Positions 9,464 through 20,090 are shown, counted from the first letter of the stretch. The stretch: DNA of 44,072 nucleotides from Gammaproteobacteria bacterium (GCA_013150915.1 JAADJE010000075.1:23209-67280), one strand, 5' to 3'. A program made the numbers and translations. The notes: generated from the letters alone by a model not told the origin.

Positions 9464-10477
9464 ATGTCAGAGGCTGCCCTGGTCAATAAGCGAATAAAGC
9501 CGGTATCACAAACTTCAGTCGGGGTTATTATCGTCAACTACAATGGCGGTGAAAGACTGGAGGCCTGCCTGAGTGCCCTGAAGCAACAGACACGCCAGCC
9601 GGATCGAATTATCCTTGTCGATAACAACAGCCGTGATTTTGTTGCAGATAATATCCAGAAAAATTTTCCTGATGTGGAGATTGTTGCGCTGGAAAAGAAT
9701 ATCGGTTTTGCAGCGGCCAATAATAAGGCGGTAGATTTGCTTGCATCCGTCGAGTATGTGGTATTGCTCAATCCCGATGCCTATGCAAAACCGGACTGGC
9801 TGGAGAAATATTTAGCGGGTGCCAGTGCGCATCCTGAGTGTTCATTCTTTGCCTGTCGCATGCTGTCGACGGATGGGGAGAGCCTGGATGGCACGGGTGA
9901 TGTGTACCATGTCTCTGGTGCCAGCTGGCGACGGGATTATGGAAACCCTGCTGATCGGCGAAGGCAAAGTGGTGAAATATTTTTATCATCAGGGGCTGCC
10001 GCACTCTTCAAACGCGATGTTTATCTTGAAGCGGGTGGTTTAAATGAGGATTTCTTTTGTTATATGGAGGATGTAGACCTGGGGTTTAGAATTCAGTTGC
10101 TCGGCTACCGCTGTTTTTATATTTCGGATGCCGTTGTCATACATGAAGGGTCGGCCCTGGTTGGTCAGCACAGTGATTTTCAGGTGTATCATGGCCATAG
10201 GAACCTGGTCTGGGTCTACGTCATGAATATGCCATCACCCTGGATATGGGTCTATCTGCCGCAGCATCTGTTGTACAATGTGGCCAGTATTTTACTTTAC
10301 ATTTTTCGGGCCAAAACGGCTGTCATATTGCGCGCAAAATATGATGCAATAAAAGGGCTGGCCAGAGCCTGGCGGCAACGTGGGCTTATTCAGGCCAGGC
10401 TCCGGGTTAGCACAAAAGAGTTGAGGGGGAAACTATCACATGGTCTGCTTGCGCCCTATCTGTATCGCGACGAATGA
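9464..10477 (+). CDS. GT2 glycosyltransferase, rhamnosyltransferase (RfbN/WbbL)-like
   Basis: The 337-aa protein starts with the GT2 fold VGVIIVNYNGGERL (about 19-32), has LVDNNS and LLNPDAYAKPDW motifs, and ends with a hydrophobic stretch (about 255-285) and a basic tail. Proteins of this layout commonly transfer rhamnose to O-antigen or to the lipid-linked primer. It lies 20 bp after the polyprenyl-phosphate transferase and 18 bp before the triple-domain gene, in one apparent operon. Sugar specificity is unproven. Confidence 0.88.
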   Translation: MSEAALVNKRIKPVSQTSVGVIIVNYNGGERLEACLSALKQQTRQPDRIILVDNNSRDFVADNIQKNFPDVEIVALEKNIGFAAANNKAVDLLASVEYVVLLNPDAYAKPDWLEKYLAGASAHPECSFFACRMLSTDGESLDGTGDVYHVSGASWRRDYGNPADRRRQSGEIFLSSGAAALFKRDVYLEAGGLNEDFFCYMEDVDLGFRIQLLGYRCFYISDAVVIHEGSALVGQHSDFQVYHGHRNLVWVYVMNMPSPWIWVYLPQHLLYNVASILLYIFRAKTAVILRAKYDAIKGLARAWRQRGLIQARLRVSTKELRGKLSHGLLAPYLYRDE

Positions 10478-10495
10478 TTATTCTCTATTTGTACT

Positions 10496-13426
10496 ATGAG
10501 TAAAAAAGACCTGGTTACAATCATTATTGTTAATTTTAATGGAGGCGAACTGCTTACTCGTTCCATCAGGCAGGTATTTGCTTCGAATACACCCGTCAAG
10601 CTTATCGTTTCGGATAATGCTTCGGCCGATAACTCAATAACTTTTCTAGAGCAGGAGTTTGGCGGTGACCCACGCCTGACTATTATTCGCAATAGCAGTA
10701 ATCTGGGTTTTGCGAAGGCAAATAATATTGCCCTTAATCAGATAGAAGGGGATTTCATTCTCTTTCTTAATCCTGATTGTTTGATCCAGCCCGATACGAT
10801 CAGTCAATTACTCGAGGTTTTTCGCCACAATGACCAGGCAGGGATGATCGGCTGCCGGGTACTCAACGCCGACGGTACCGAGCAAAAAGGCTGCCGGCGC
10901 AGAGTCCCCACCCCCTGGCGAACTTTTGTTCGTGTTCTTGGGTTATCTTACTTTACACGCTCTACCGAATGGTTGCAGAGCTTCGATATGTCGAAAGAGC
11001 CTTTGCCTGAGAAACCGGTACCGGTTGATGCGATCTCTGGTTCTTTGATGATGGTCAGTCGCAGAGCCATGAATGATGTCGGTCCTCTTGATGAAGGTTA
11101 TTTCCTGCATTGTGAGGATCTTGACTGGTGCATGCGTTTTAATCTCAAGGGCTACTCTGTGCTCTTTGTTCCTGATGTGGACGTGATACATTTTCAGGGG
11201 TTTAGCAGTAAGCAGCGGCCTGTGCGGGTAATGTGGCACATGCATAAGGGCATGATGCGTTTTTATAACAAATTTTTTCTGCGTCGATATCCCTGGCCTC
11301 TGGTAATTGTTGTAGCCTTTGGTGTCTGGTCGCGATTCTTTGCGCTTGTTGTCCAGCATTCTTTTCGCAGTATTATAGACTTACTGCGCAAGATATTTGC
11401 CCGGGTTAAACAGGTCTTCTCGTCAGAAAGGGAAGACAAGCTTGACCCGTCATTTTTGCAATTCAAAACGAATTCTCAGTCAGCACACCCCCACATTTTG
11501 GTTTTAGGTGCACGAAGTCAGGTCGGTCATTTTCTTATTCCACGCCTGATAAATGCAGGTTATCTGATTACTGCTACCAGCAGAAAAAAGGTACAAAGTG
11601 CCTCCATTCGTGAAATAGAATGGCGTGAGCTGGATCTTTCATCAGAAGACGAATTTATTTTACTTGAAGATATCGCAAATGTTATCTCACTGGCGCCGAT
11701 ATGGCTGCTAACCTCAAGAATTAGCGAACTTGCCGGTCAGGGCATGCGCCGCCTGATTTTTTTTAGTTCCACCAGTCGTTTTACAAAGCTTGAGTCCAGC
11801 TACGAGGGTGACAGAGACCTTGCGAAGCGGCTGGCCGAGTCGGAAGAGCGACTGATTGAGGAATGCAGAAGGCATAACATTGCGTGGACTCTGTTCAGGC
11901 CAACCATGGTCTATGGCTGCGGGATGGACAGAAATATTTTTTCTATTGCCGGTTTTATTCGTCATTTCGGGTGTTTCATCATGGCAGGTGAAGGAAAAGG
12001 TTGTCGCCAGCCGGTACATGCTGATGATCTGGCAGATGCCTGTCTCAAGGCGCTGGAGAATGAGCATACATACCACCAGGAGTATAATCTAAGCGGTGGT
12101 GAAACCTTGACTTATACGCAAATGGTCAGGCTTATATTCGGTCTTCTTGGGCGCAAACCCAGAATGTGCTTCGTTAACCGCTCGTTGATGAATACGGTAA
12201 CCAGTATAACATCATTGCTACCGGGTCTACGCCATGTTACACCGGCAATGATTGGTCGAATGGAGGAAGATTTCTGCTTTGATCATAGCCGCGCTGTTGA
12301 GGATTTTTCCTATGCACCCAGGGGTTTTCTGGAAACCTCATACTACAATCATTATTCGTACATGCCGTTAGCGGCTGAAAAGAATGAACACATCCTGTCA
12401 GAATTAAAGAAAAAAAAGATTTTGGTAACCGGTGCCGGCGGTTTTATTGGTTTTTCCCTGTGTCGCCATCTCGTTGCCAGAGGCTGTGTCGTGCACGCTG
12501 TTCTTCGTGATGCAAGGCAGTTGCACGAGTTGGGAGGCCAGGTAATACCCGTAGTGGTAAATGATCTTTGTAAGGTGTACGACTGGCAGGGGATGCTTAC
12601 TGGTATTGATGCAGTGGTGCATCTTGCAGGCTATGTTCATGAGCGGGCTGGGAATCTTTCTGAAAAAGCAAGGCTACAGTGTACGCATTTGAATGTTGAT
12701 GTTACTCGGCGGCTGGCGACTGCAGCCGCCAGTGCTGGGGTGAGGCGTTTTCTTTACGTCAGCAGTGTAAAAGTACATGGTGAGACAAGTAATCACGACG
12801 AATCTGTAACGGAATTTATGGATCTACACCCGGAAGGCAGTTATGCAAAAAGTAAACTTATAGCGGAAAATCTCTTGCGTGAGATCGAGTCCAAAACTGG
12901 GATGGAGACAGTTGTCGTACGTCCACCGCTGGTTTATGGTCCCGGTGTAAAGGCGAACTTTCTCAGGTTGATGAAGCTGGTCGAAAAAGGCATACCGTTG
13001 CCCCTTGCGGCGGTGGATAACAGACGCAGCTTCATTTATCTAGAGAATCTGGTCGATGTACTCGCGTTGTCGTTGGTTCATCCTGCAGCCGCTGGGGAAA
13101 CTTTCCTTGTCAGCGATGACGAGGGTGTATCAACGCCAGTACTCATTAACATGTTGGCTGACAGGCTGGGTGTTACGCCGAGGCTGTTCCCGATATCGGT
13201 ACAGGTGATGCAGCTGCTTGCTGCAGTGGGCGGAGAACGGTCCACAGTTGACAGGCTGGTTCAGTCACTGGTTATTAACGCCACACATATTCGCGATACG
13301 CTGGACTGGGCGCCACCTTATTCGATGGAGCAGGGGATCCGCAATACCGTTTACTGGTACCAGCAGTGTTATGATCCGGTGCAGGCACGGCCATCTCAGT
13401 TGGCCGCTTATGCCAGTAGTTGGTAA
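10496..13426 (+). CDS. Triple-domain protein: GT2 glycosyltransferase + atypical SDR + WbpV-like SDR
   Basis: A single 976-aa frame encodes three parts. Residues 1-310 are a GT2 domain ([19 protein letters not shown]). Residues about 332-620 are an atypical SDR with a degenerate Rossmann loop ([10 protein letters not shown] from about 335) and no clear YxxxK. Residues about 638-960 are an extended SDR with [20 protein letters not shown] and the catalytic Y783-AKS-K787, closest to WbpV-type reductases/4-epimerases of UDP-HexNAc. Next come WbpL-like and WbpM-like genes, the order wbpV-wbpL-wbpM known from Pseudomonas O-antigen loci, which supports a UDP-QuiNAc-type 4-reductase role for the last domain. 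ATG 12362 (residue 623) lies in frame before the second SDR, so an internal start is possible. The fusion itself is unusual. Confidence 0.88.
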   Translation: MSKKDLVTIIIVNFNGGELLTRSIRQVFASNTPVKLIVSDNASADNSITFLEQEFGGDPRLTIIRNSSNLGFAKANNIALNQIEGDFILFLNPDCLIQPDTISQLLEVFRHNDQAGMIGCRVLNADGTEQKGCRRRVPTPWRTFVRVLGLSYFTRSTEWLQSFDMSKEPLPEKPVPVDAISGSLMMVSRRAMNDVGPLDEGYFLHCEDLDWCMRFNLKGYSVLFVPDVDVIHFQGFSSKQRPVRVMWHMHKGMMRFYNKFFLRRYPWPLVIVVAFGVWSRFFALVVQHSFRSIIDLLRKIFARVKQVFSSEREDKLDPSFLQFKTNSQSAHPHILVLGARSQVGHFLIPRLINAGYLITATSRKKVQSASIREIEWRELDLSSEDEFILLEDIANVISLAPIWLLTSRISELAGQGMRRLIFFSSTSRFTKLESSYEGDRDLAKRLAESEERLIEECRRHNIAWTLFRPTMVYGCGMDRNIFSIAGFIRHFGCFIMAGEGKGCRQPVHADDLADACLKALENEHTYHQEYNLSGGETLTYTQMVRLIFGLLGRKPRMCFVNRSLMNTVTSITSLLPGLRHVTPAMIGRMEEDFCFDHSRAVEDFSYAPRGFLETSYYNHYSYMPLAAEKNEHILSELKKKKILVTGAGGFIGFSLCRHLVARGCVVHAVLRDARQLHELGGQVIPVVVNDLCKVYDWQGMLTGIDAVVHLAGYVHERAGNLSEKARLQCTHLNVDVTRRLATAAASAGVRRFLYVSSVKVHGETSNHDESVTEFMDLHPEGSYAKSKLIAENLLREIESKTGMETVVVRPPLVYGPGVKANFLRLMKLVEKGIPLPLAAVDNRRSFIYLENLVDVLALSLVHPAAAGETFLVSDDEGVSTPVLINMLADRLGVTPRLFPISVQVMQLLAAVGGERSTVDRLVQSLVINATHIRDTLDWAPPYSMEQGIRNTVYWYQQCYDPVQARPSQLAAYASSW
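12410..12417 (+). repeat. A8 tract at the SDR1-SDR2 junction
   Basis: A run of eight A, preceded by AAAG and followed by G, encodes the KKKK linker just before the second SDR domain of the 976-aa protein. Such tracts are prone to polymerase slippage. A change of one base would separate the WbpV-like domain from the upstream GT2-SDR portion. The tract is seen directly; any functional role is inference. Confidence 0.5.
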
Positions 13427-14457
13427 CAGATACTGTGGGTGATGTACTGATTATTTTAACTTTCTTTTTCAGTACACTGTTGTCCTGGTGGCTTACTTCA
13501 CGCGTAAGACGATATGCCTTGAAGAAGGACTTGCTGGACATCCCGAATGCCCGGAGTTCCCACTCTGTTCCCACGCCATGCGGTGGTGGGTGGTCCATTA
13601 TTATTGTATTTCTGTTTTTTGCCGTCTTATCCCTGTTTCTTCCTGATGCCCCGGTTCAGCTGCTGGTCGGTCTTGTTTTGAGTACGCTGGCCTTTGCACT
13701 GCTTGGCTGGCAGGATGATAAGTATGATTTACCGGCATCAATTCGCTTTCTGTTCCAATTATTGATAGCCGCCATTTTTACGGCGTGGCTGGTCTGGGAT
13801 GGGATGCCCGGTTTCACGCTCTCCTTAGGTGGGGCAGTGATTATTCTGTCATCTATTTTATGGATAGTATGGATGGCAAATCTCTATAATTTCATGGACG
13901 GTATCGATGGCATCTCTGCTGTTGAAACCCTCATACTTGGCACTGTCACATCGTTCTGGTTTGCAATGTCCGGGGCCATTAGTATCGCTATAATCTGTAT
14001 CGCTGTGGCCGGTGCGGCCTTGGGTTTTTTGCACTGGAACTGGTCGCCGGCAAAGATCTTTATGGGAGATGTCGGCAGTCTCGCACTGGGTGCTTTTTTT
14101 GCTATTATTGCCGTGATCGGTAGCAGCAGTCTGAGTATTCCCCTTTCAGCTTTTCTTATTCTTTATGCCGTTTATCTCACAGACTCTGGCGTGACTCTGT
14201 TATACAGGGTGATCAAAAAAGAGAAATGGTGGCAGGCACATCGTTCCCATTTCTACCAGCGTGCTGTACAGTCTGGCTATAGTCATGCTCAGGTCAGCCT
14301 TGCCGTTATGGGGATTAATCTTCTGCTTGCCGTGCTGGCAAGTCTGGTAATTGTTGACGTACTGAATGCCAATATTGCACTGTTTGCAAGTTTGATAACA
14401 CTTGCTCCTCTGATGTATCTGATAAACTCGCGCTTTAATCGTGTTTGTCGTAAGTAA
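13420..14457 (+). CDS. Undecaprenyl-phosphate HexNAc-1-phosphate transferase, WbpL/WecA-like
   Basis: This 345-aa polytopic membrane protein (about 10-11 TM segments) starts glycan synthesis by moving a sugar-1-phosphate from a UDP-sugar to undecaprenyl phosphate. It shows the family's D40[17 protein letters not shown] block (40-57), the NFMDGIDGI motif (157-165), a GDVGSLALG loop and the HRSHFYQRA motif near the C terminus. WbpL-type members use UDP-FucNAc/QuiNAc, fitting the WbpV- and WbpM-like neighbours. The TTG at 13420 overlaps the previous gene by 7 bp. A GTG at 13435 is an alternative start that would avoid the overlap. Confidence 0.92.
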   Translation: MVTDTVGDVLIILTFFFSTLLSWWLTSRVRRYALKKDLLDIPNARSSHSVPTPCGGGWSIIIVFLFFAVLSLFLPDAPVQLLVGLVLSTLAFALLGWQDDKYDLPASIRFLFQLLIAAIFTAWLVWDGMPGFTLSLGGAVIILSSILWIVWMANLYNFMDGIDGISAVETLILGTVTSFWFAMSGAISIAIICIAVAGAALGFLHWNWSPAKIFMGDVGSLALGAFFAIIAVIGSSSLSIPLSAFLILYAVYLTDSGVTLLYRVIKKEKWWQAHRSHFYQRAVQSGYSHAQVSLAVMGINLLLAVLASLVIVDVLNANIALFASLITLAPLMYLINSRFNRVCRK

Positions 14458-16375
14458 CAGGACTGCGGGACTTTTTCACTTGTCAAAAATCGGATTATCT
14501 CTGAGACTGCTAAAAACACGGTGGGCGGTGCTTGCACACGATATTATTATGATCCCGCTCGCCTGGATGCTGTCCTACTGGATTCGCTACAAAATTGGTG
14601 AATACCCGGATCTTTTGCTGGAAAGAGCGCTTCATTTACTTCCCTTAATGATATTAATACAGGGCAGTACTTTCGTATATTTTGGGCTTTATCGGGGGAT
14701 ATGGCGTTTTGCTTCCTTACCGGATTTAACACGCATCGTTCGTGCGGTACTGGTCTCAACTGCCATCGCTGCAGTAGTGATTTTCTTTTTCACACGCTTG
14801 CAGTACGTACCTCGATCCGTTTTTATTATTGATGCTATTTTGCTCATCCTGTTGCTCGGAGGAACGCGCCTGAGCTATCGTTTAGTAAAGGATCACCATC
14901 TCAGTAAGGAAGCTACAGAAAGGGTGCTGGTTGTCGGTGCCGGTGCGGCGGGTGAAGGTCTGGTACGTGATTTGCTGCGCATGCACCCGGCTATTTATGC
15001 TCCTGTCGCCTTCGTTGATGATGCACCGGCCAAGCGGGGGCAGGAGATTCACGGTATTCGCGTGGTTTCCAGTATAGAAAATATTTCCAGTGTAGCCGGG
15101 CAATGGGACGCAGACCTGATAATGCTTGCATTACCCAGTGCCAGTTCCAGTCAAATGCGCAGGATAGTGGAACTGTGTGAGATGTCCGGCCTGCCTTTCC
15201 GTACCTTACCAAAATTACAGTCACTGGTTAGCGGCAAGGTCAGTATTAATGAGATCAGAGAGGTGCAGATTGAGGATTTATTGGGTCGGGCACCGGTTAT
15301 GCTGGATCGCACGGAGATTGTAAACCGTTTAGCCAATAAGGTGGTACTGGTCACAGGCGGCGGTGGTTCTATTGGATCCGAGTTATGTCGACAGATAACA
15401 CTTATTGATATTCAGCGCTTAATCGTCCTGGATCGGAGTGAATATAACCTTTACGCTATTGAGAAAGAACTGCAGCAGGCAATGCCTGATCTTGTATTGA
15501 CCTGTGAGCTAGGTGATGTGTGTGATGAGGCCGGGCTGGAATATCTGTTCAGATGCTATCAGCCCGATATCGTTTTTCATGCGGCGGCATACAAGCATGT
15601 ACCACTGCTGGAGAACAAGGTAAGGGAAGCGGTAAGAAATAATATTATTGGCAGCTGGAATGTGGCCCGGCTGGCTGATAGATACGGCTGCAGTGATTTT
15701 GTAATGGTATCGACGGACAAGGCGGTTAATCCCAGCAATATCATGGGTGCAAGCAAACGGGTCTCTGAAATCATTTGTCAGACCCTGGATGAACGCTCAG
15801 TGACTCGGTTTATTACTACCCGTTTTGGTAATGTGCTTGGTTCGGCCGGAAGTGTCGTGCCACTGTTTAAGCAACAGATACAAAGCGGTGGTCCGGTAAC
15901 CGTCACCGACAGAGAGATTACGCGTTATTTCATGACTATTTCTGAAGCCTGTCGACTAATATTGCAGACGACTGTAATGGGGAAAGGTGGTGAAATATTT
16001 GTTCTTGATATGGGGGAACCTGTGAAAGTGCTGTACCTGGCAGAACAGATGATACGCTTGTCGGGTAAAGTTCCAGAAGAGGACATCAAGATTGAATTTA
16101 CCGGCTTGCGACCAGGCGAAAAGCTGCACGAGGAATTATTTCATAGCGATGAGGATTTAACGGATACCCGTCACGAAAAAGTAATGCTTGCCAAGAGCCG
16201 TAAAACTGACTGGGAAACTCTTGAAGAGACCATGGATGCTTTTCATCAGGCCATTGATGAATTTAATAGAGAAGTTCTTAAATCTCTTATACAAAGGTTG
16301 GTGCCGGAGATGACACAGAAAGATAGCACAAAAGAGGGCACAGCTATGACAGAAAGATCAGGGGGAACGATTTGA
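14441..16375 (+). CDS. UDP-HexNAc 4,6-dehydratase, WbpM/CapD-like membrane SDR
   Basis: The 644-aa protein has four N-terminal membrane segments, a first Rossmann-like region ([17 protein letters not shown], about 161-177) and a catalytic SDR domain with [13 protein letters not shown] at about 306. In the active site the usual tyrosine is methionine: M435-GAS-K439, the S-M-K triad described for WbpM/FlaA1 dehydratases. It would convert UDP-GlcNAc to the 4-keto-6-deoxy intermediate that the WbpV-like domain reduces. The called GTG at 14441 overlaps wbpL by 17 bp. A TTG at 14480 with an AGGACTGCGGGA stretch upstream is a good alternative. The stop overlaps the next gene's start. Confidence 0.94.
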   Translation: MFVVSNRTAGLFHLSKIGLSLRLLKTRWAVLAHDIIMIPLAWMLSYWIRYKIGEYPDLLLERALHLLPLMILIQGSTFVYFGLYRGIWRFASLPDLTRIVRAVLVSTAIAAVVIFFFTRLQYVPRSVFIIDAILLILLLGGTRLSYRLVKDHHLSKEATERVLVVGAGAAGEGLVRDLLRMHPAIYAPVAFVDDAPAKRGQEIHGIRVVSSIENISSVAGQWDADLIMLALPSASSSQMRRIVELCEMSGLPFRTLPKLQSLVSGKVSINEIREVQIEDLLGRAPVMLDRTEIVNRLANKVVLVTGGGGSIGSELCRQITLIDIQRLIVLDRSEYNLYAIEKELQQAMPDLVLTCELGDVCDEAGLEYLFRCYQPDIVFHAAAYKHVPLLENKVREAVRNNIIGSWNVARLADRYGCSDFVMVSTDKAVNPSNIMGASKRVSEIICQTLDERSVTRFITTRFGNVLGSAGSVVPLFKQQIQSGGPVTVTDREITRYFMTISEACRLILQTTVMGKGGEIFVLDMGEPVKVLYLAEQMIRLSGKVPEEDIKIEFTGLRPGEKLHEELFHSDEDLTDTRHEKVMLAKSRKTDWETLEETMDAFHQAIDEFNREVLKSLIQRLVPEMTQKDSTKEGTAMTERSGGTI

Positions 16376-17796
16376 TCGTCCCGGTCATTTTGTCTGGAGG
16401 CTCCGGCACGCGCCTGTGGCCAATGTCGCGTGAGCTTTACCCCAAACAGTTCCACCATCTGCTGGGGAATGAAACCATGCTGCAGCAAACGGTACAGCGC
16501 CTTGATGGGTTATGCCAGCCGGAACAGTTGATTGTAATAGGCAATCGTGAACACCGCTTTATGATTATTGATCAACTGGCTGAAACAGGCTGGCAGGATG
16601 CCAATGTTCTACTTGAACCCGTGGGCAGAAACACAGCACCTGCGGTAGCCATGGCGGCATTTGCCGCGCTGGAGATGTCTAAAGAGGTAACGTTGCTGGT
16701 GCTCGCCGCAGATCATGTGATCAGGGATCCAGAAGGTTTTAGAGCGGCTGTAAAGGCCATGTTACCGTTGGCTGAGGATGGCAAGTTGATTACTTTCGGC
16801 ATACCGGCGAACAGACCAGATACGGGTTTTGGGTATATCCATTGTGGAGAAAAAATTTCTGCCGGGGCCTTTCATGTTGATGCATTCGTTGAAAAACCGG
16901 ATAAGGATAGAGCCGCTGAATATGTTGCTGCTGAGGACTATTACTGGAATAGCGGGATGTTTCTGTTTCAGGCAAAAACCTATCTGACTGAGCTCGAGTT
17001 ATGGCAGCCGGAGATTCTGGATTGTTGTCAGGCTGCGTGGGTAAACAGAGAACAGCATTTCCACGGTTTCCAGGCCTTTGATGAGGAAACCTTCGGCCGC
17101 TGTCCTGCCATTTCCATCGATTGTGCGGTGATGGAGAAAACCAATAAAGCTGTTATGGCGCCTCTGGACGTAGGCTGGAACGACGTAGGCTCCTGGTCTG
17201 CATTGTATCAGGAGCTTGAACAGGATGAGCATGGTAATGCTACTAAAGGCGATGTGTTGTTAATGGATACACACGGTTGTCTGTTGTATGCGAATGATCG
17301 TTTGCTTGTCACTTCTGGCTTGAAAGATATTGTCATTGTTGAAACCTCTGATGCCTTGCTGGTAGCTGATCGTAACCAGAGCCATGAGATAGGAGTGCTG
17401 GCAAAAGAACTGCAGAACACTGGGCGCCGTGAGGCCAGTTTGCATCGTTGTGTATTTCGACCCTGGGGCAGCTATACCGTGTTAGAAAAAAGTTCAGGGC
17501 ATCAAATTAAGCGACTGACACTGAAACCGGGTGCCGTATTGTCATTACAGCGGCATAAATATCGAGCGGAACACTGGGTGGTGGTGAAAGGTCAGGCAAG
17601 CATTGTACAGGGAGAAGAAAAAATATTTCTCAATGAGAACGAATCCACCTACATTCCTGCGGGCACGATTCACCAGTTGGCCAACTATACTGAAAATATA
17701 CTGGAAGTTATCGAGGTACAAACCGGTTCCTATCTGGAAGAGGATGATATCGAGCGTCTGGATGATCCCTATCATCGTGGAGGCACGTCTGGTTAA
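16372..17796 (+). CDS. manC: Mannose-1-phosphate guanylyltransferase / mannose-6-phosphate isomerase (ManC/AlgA)
   Basis: This bifunctional enzyme makes GDP-mannose. The start is TTG at 16372, overlapping the upstream TGA, with a strong AGGGGGAA ribosome-binding site at 16360-16367. The pyrophosphorylase signature GGSGTRLWPMSRELYPKQ spans residues 9-26. FVEKPDKDRAAEY and NSGMFLF motifs follow, and the C-terminal 120 residues form the type II isomerase cupin (RPWGSYTVLE, LSLQRHKYRAEHWVVV, IPAGTIHQL). The 474-aa length is typical. It is the last gene of the polysaccharide locus. A phosphomannomutase and GDP-mannose-modifying enzymes are absent from the window, so these are either elsewhere or mannose itself is used. 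Confidence 0.96.
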   Translation: MIVPVILSGGSGTRLWPMSRELYPKQFHHLLGNETMLQQTVQRLDGLCQPEQLIVIGNREHRFMIIDQLAETGWQDANVLLEPVGRNTAPAVAMAAFAALEMSKEVTLLVLAADHVIRDPEGFRAAVKAMLPLAEDGKLITFGIPANRPDTGFGYIHCGEKISAGAFHVDAFVEKPDKDRAAEYVAAEDYYWNSGMFLFQAKTYLTELELWQPEILDCCQAAWVNREQHFHGFQAFDEETFGRCPAISIDCAVMEKTNKAVMAPLDVGWNDVGSWSALYQELEQDEHGNATKGDVLLMDTHGCLLYANDRLLVTSGLKDIVIVETSDALLVADRNQSHEIGVLAKELQNTGRREASLHRCVFRPWGSYTVLEKSSGHQIKRLTLKPGAVLSLQRHKYRAEHWVVVKGQASIVQGEEKIFLNENESTYIPAGTIHQLANYTENILEVIEVQTGSYLEEDDIERLDDPYHRGGTSG

Positions 17797-17852
17797 GGGC
17801 GCCTCTGTTTATTCAAATTTTAAAAATATATCATTTGCCATAGGTAAATATC

Positions 17853-18404
17853 ATGTCTGAGTTTCTCCGTGAGATTACCGAGGTTAGAGAGAATGCTGAC
17901 CTGATATACGATGAAGTTGCCATGACGGCCTGTTATGACCATCTGGCAGAGAAAATTACTGAGAACCTGATTGATAACAGGCCCCTGTTTTTACCTGTCA
18001 TGATGGGAGGAATATACCTCTGCGGGCAGTTGATGCAACGGCTTGATTTTCCATTAGAGGTTGATTATCTCCATGCTACACGTTATCGCGATAAACTGCA
18101 GGGCAATGATTTACACTGGTTGGTTCATCCATCAGGAAAGGTGGCAGGAAGGACAGTGTTGGTCATTGATGACATCCTCGATCAGGGGCTTACCTTGGCC
18201 GGGATTGTAGAAAATTTGCAAAAGGCCGGCGCAGCTGAGGTACAAAGTGTTGTCCTTACTGTTAAGCAATGTCCAAGAATTAAGGATGTTGATGTAACAT
18301 ACAGGGGTGTAGACGTGCCCGACAGATATGTTTTTGGCTGTGGCATGGATTACAGGGGTTATTGGCGAAATCTTCCCCAAATTTACGCTGTGGCAGATTC
18401 ATGA
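17853..18404 (+). CDS. hpt: Hypoxanthine(-guanine) phosphoribosyltransferase
   Basis: This enzyme salvages hypoxanthine (and perhaps guanine) to the nucleotide using PRPP. The 183-aa protein carries the PRPP-binding loop VLVIDDILDQGLTL at 102-115; the usual T after D is replaced by Q, a mild oddity. It has a MMGGIYLCGQL substrate-side loop at about 50-60. The gene lies next to the purine nucleoside phosphorylase-family gene mtiP. Hypoxanthine released by that enzyme would be the substrate here, so the pair forms a methylthioinosine salvage route. It starts 56 bp after manC and may share its transcript or use a promoter in the AT-rich gap. Confidence 0.93.
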   Translation: MSEFLREITEVRENADLIYDEVAMTACYDHLAEKITENLIDNRPLFLPVMMGGIYLCGQLMQRLDFPLEVDYLHATRYRDKLQGNDLHWLVHPSGKVAGRTVLVIDDILDQGLTLAGIVENLQKAGAAEVQSVVLTVKQCPRIKDVDVTYRGVDVPDRYVFGCGMDYRGYWRNLPQIYAVADS

Positions 18405-18457
18405 TATGGATCGGGTAGAGTGCTATATTATCTAACACAAGAAACCGGGAGCAGTAA

Positions 18458-19195
18458 ATGCTGACAGCAATTATTGGCGGCAGTGGCATGGCGAATCTGG
18501 ATGGGTTGATCATCACTCGCCGAGAGGTGACGCGGACCGAGTATGGCGAGCCGTCAGGGGCACTGACTTTCGGTAAGCTGAGGGCTAAGGATGTCGTATT
18601 TTTAAATCGGCATGGGCCAGGGCATACTATCCCACCCCATCGTGTGAACTACCGGGCTAACATATTCTCTCTGAAACAGGCCGGGGTGAAGCAGATTATT
18701 GCTATCAATGCAGTCGGGGGTATTCATAGTAATCTTGACCCCGTTGATCTGGTGATACCTGATCAGATAATTGACTACACTTACGCCCGCGAACATACCT
18801 ATTTTGGCAGTGAGCATGGCCCGGTCAAACACGTCGATTTCACCCATCCCTATACGGAAAAATTGCGAAAGATTATCATTGATGCGGCAAGCAGGAATAA
18901 GATTTCTGTTAAAAGCACCGGTACCTATGCGGCTATCCAGGGCCCACGATTTGAAACAGCTGCCGAAATTAACCGCATGGAACGTGATGGTGCAAGCATT
19001 GTAGGCATGACAGGCATGCCAGAAGCAGGACTGGCCAGAGAACTGGATCTGGACTATGCGATGATTGCTGTCGTTTCCAATCTGGCGGCAGGCCGCACAG
19101 AATCTGAAATCAGTGTTGAAGAAATCATGAAGAGATTACAGCAAGGCATGAATAAAACCAGGGCATTGCTTGAGTCGGTGATTCCACGACTGTAG
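18458..19195 (+). CDS. mtiP: S-methyl-5'-thioinosine phosphorylase (MTIP), MTAP family
   Basis: This enzyme cleaves methylthioinosine by phosphorolysis to hypoxanthine and methylthioribose-1-phosphate in the polyamine/AHL by-product salvage pathway. The 245-aa protein has IIGGSGMANL at residues 5-14, RHGPGHTIPPHRVNYRAN at 51-68, INAVGG (about 83-88) and GPRFETAAEINRM. The short length and overall pattern match the MTIP branch found in Pseudomonas rather than eukaryotic-like MTAP. GGAG at 18447-18450 fixes the ATG. Its neighbours hpt and csiV support the call; mtiP-csiV-mfd is the order I recall from Pseudomonas. Methylthioadenosine phosphorylase is the alternative specificity. Confidence 0.9.
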   Translation: MLTAIIGGSGMANLDGLIITRREVTRTEYGEPSGALTFGKLRAKDVVFLNRHGPGHTIPPHRVNYRANIFSLKQAGVKQIIAINAVGGIHSNLDPVDLVIPDQIIDYTYAREHTYFGSEHGPVKHVDFTHPYTEKLRKIIIDAASRNKISVKSTGTYAAIQGPRFETAAEINRMERDGASIVGMTGMPEAGLARELDLDYAMIAVVSNLAAGRTESEISVEEIMKRLQQGMNKTRALLESVIPRL

Positions 19196-19208
19196 ATCCA
19201 GGACTAAA

Positions 19209-19284
19209 GTTGAAAGAAAAGACTATTCGCCGCGAGGCGCGCCTCCCACAAATTCCTTTTAACTTTCTACTTTTAACTTTTTAC
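19209..19284. repeat. Heptamer-type repeat pair around a GC palindrome, between convergent mtiP and csiV
   Basis: An AAGTTGAAAG stretch (19208-19217) and an inverted run TTTTAACTTTCTACTTTTAA with further ACTTTTTACTT flank a perfect 12-bp palindrome GAGGCGCGCCTC (19234-19245). The AAGTTGA-type units match those before ispD (27371-27423). The palindrome and flanks could act as a bidirectional terminator for the convergent genes. Confidence 0.5.
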
Positions 19285-19989
19285 TTAGTCTTTGCTTTCT
19301 TCCTCTGTCGGCATCTCAACTGGGGTAACTCTCAATACCATTCCGATCTTCGGATGATCGTAGTAATTTAGCTCACCACTCTTTATGCGGCGTTTCTCAT
19401 AAATCCGGTAACTCACGGGGCCGGTTGCAGGTTCTTCATCAAGAATGGAAGGGCGGTAAACAGGTGTGTAGCGAATATCGGCTTCCAGTGTGTACTGTCC
19501 GGTCAGGTAAAAATTAATAAAGCCGTCGAGAACGGGCTGTGAGGTGGGTAGCTGATCGCCACTAACATCAGGCATCAGGTCTATATTATCGGTCTTCAGG
19601 TCATCTGTAAGAATTTCCCTGTTAGTGATACGGGCAATTATAGTGCTTGCAGGGTCGAGCACGGCTTGTACCCAGTGCGTTGCAAGTATTATGTTTCTTT
19701 CCGGGTTCTCTCGTATACGGTCCACATAGGAAGAAAAATTACTTTCCTTAATTTCAATGGGCACTTCTTTATATTCATCCATGATTTGGGCAGGAAGTTT
19801 TGCCCTTGACATTTTTTTCTCATTCAGTGGAGGATTGGGGGTTATCCATTTTTCATCATCACCCCTGTCCTGCATGCTGAAAACCACGAGTTCAATAAGA
19901 TAACTGCGGGCGGCCAGGGCTGGCGTAGATAGCGAAATGAAGAGTCCTGTTACAAACAGACTCAAAAGTAAACGTGTATGCGTACTCAT
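19285..19989 (-). CDS. csiV: CsiV-family periplasmic protein
   Basis: The 234-aa protein starts with a signal peptide: hydrophobic residues 7-22, then ALAA with likely cleavage after residue 26 or 27. It continues with SYLIELVVFSM, the family-typical beta strand of CsiV (peptidoglycan-binding, cell-shape integrity) proteins. The C-terminal half has the SYRIYEKRRIKSGELNYYDHPKIG-type segment of that family, ending in LRVTPVE. It is convergent with mtiP. In Pseudomonas-like genomes csiV lies directly beside mfd, but here about 3.8 kb of other genes lies between them. The exact function is not established; periplasmic cell-wall association follows from the family. Confidence 0.82.
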   Translation of the reverse strand: MSTHTRLLLSLFVTGLFISLSTPALAARSYLIELVVFSMQDRGDDEKWITPNPPLNEKKMSRAKLPAQIMDEYKEVPIEIKESNFSSYVDRIRENPERNIILATHWVQAVLDPASTIIARITNREILTDDLKTDNIDLMPDVSGDQLPTSQPVLDGFINFYLTGQYTLEADIRYTPVYRPSILDEEPATGPVSYRIYEKRRIKSGELNYYDHPKIGMVLRVTPVEMPTEEESKD

Positions 19990-20090
19990 TATTTCTTTTA
20001 CATTGTCTGACCAGTGTAATGTATCAATAATAACGGGTAGTATAACAGGTCTAAAGAACTCAGTAGATTATAGAAACGAATAAAGACATC

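Noticed and set aside
15742-15757. WbpM-like protein seemed to lack the catalytic tyrosine (inactive enzyme?)
   Set aside because: M in place of Y is the known S-M-K triad of the WbpM/FlaA1 dehydratases, so activity is expected.
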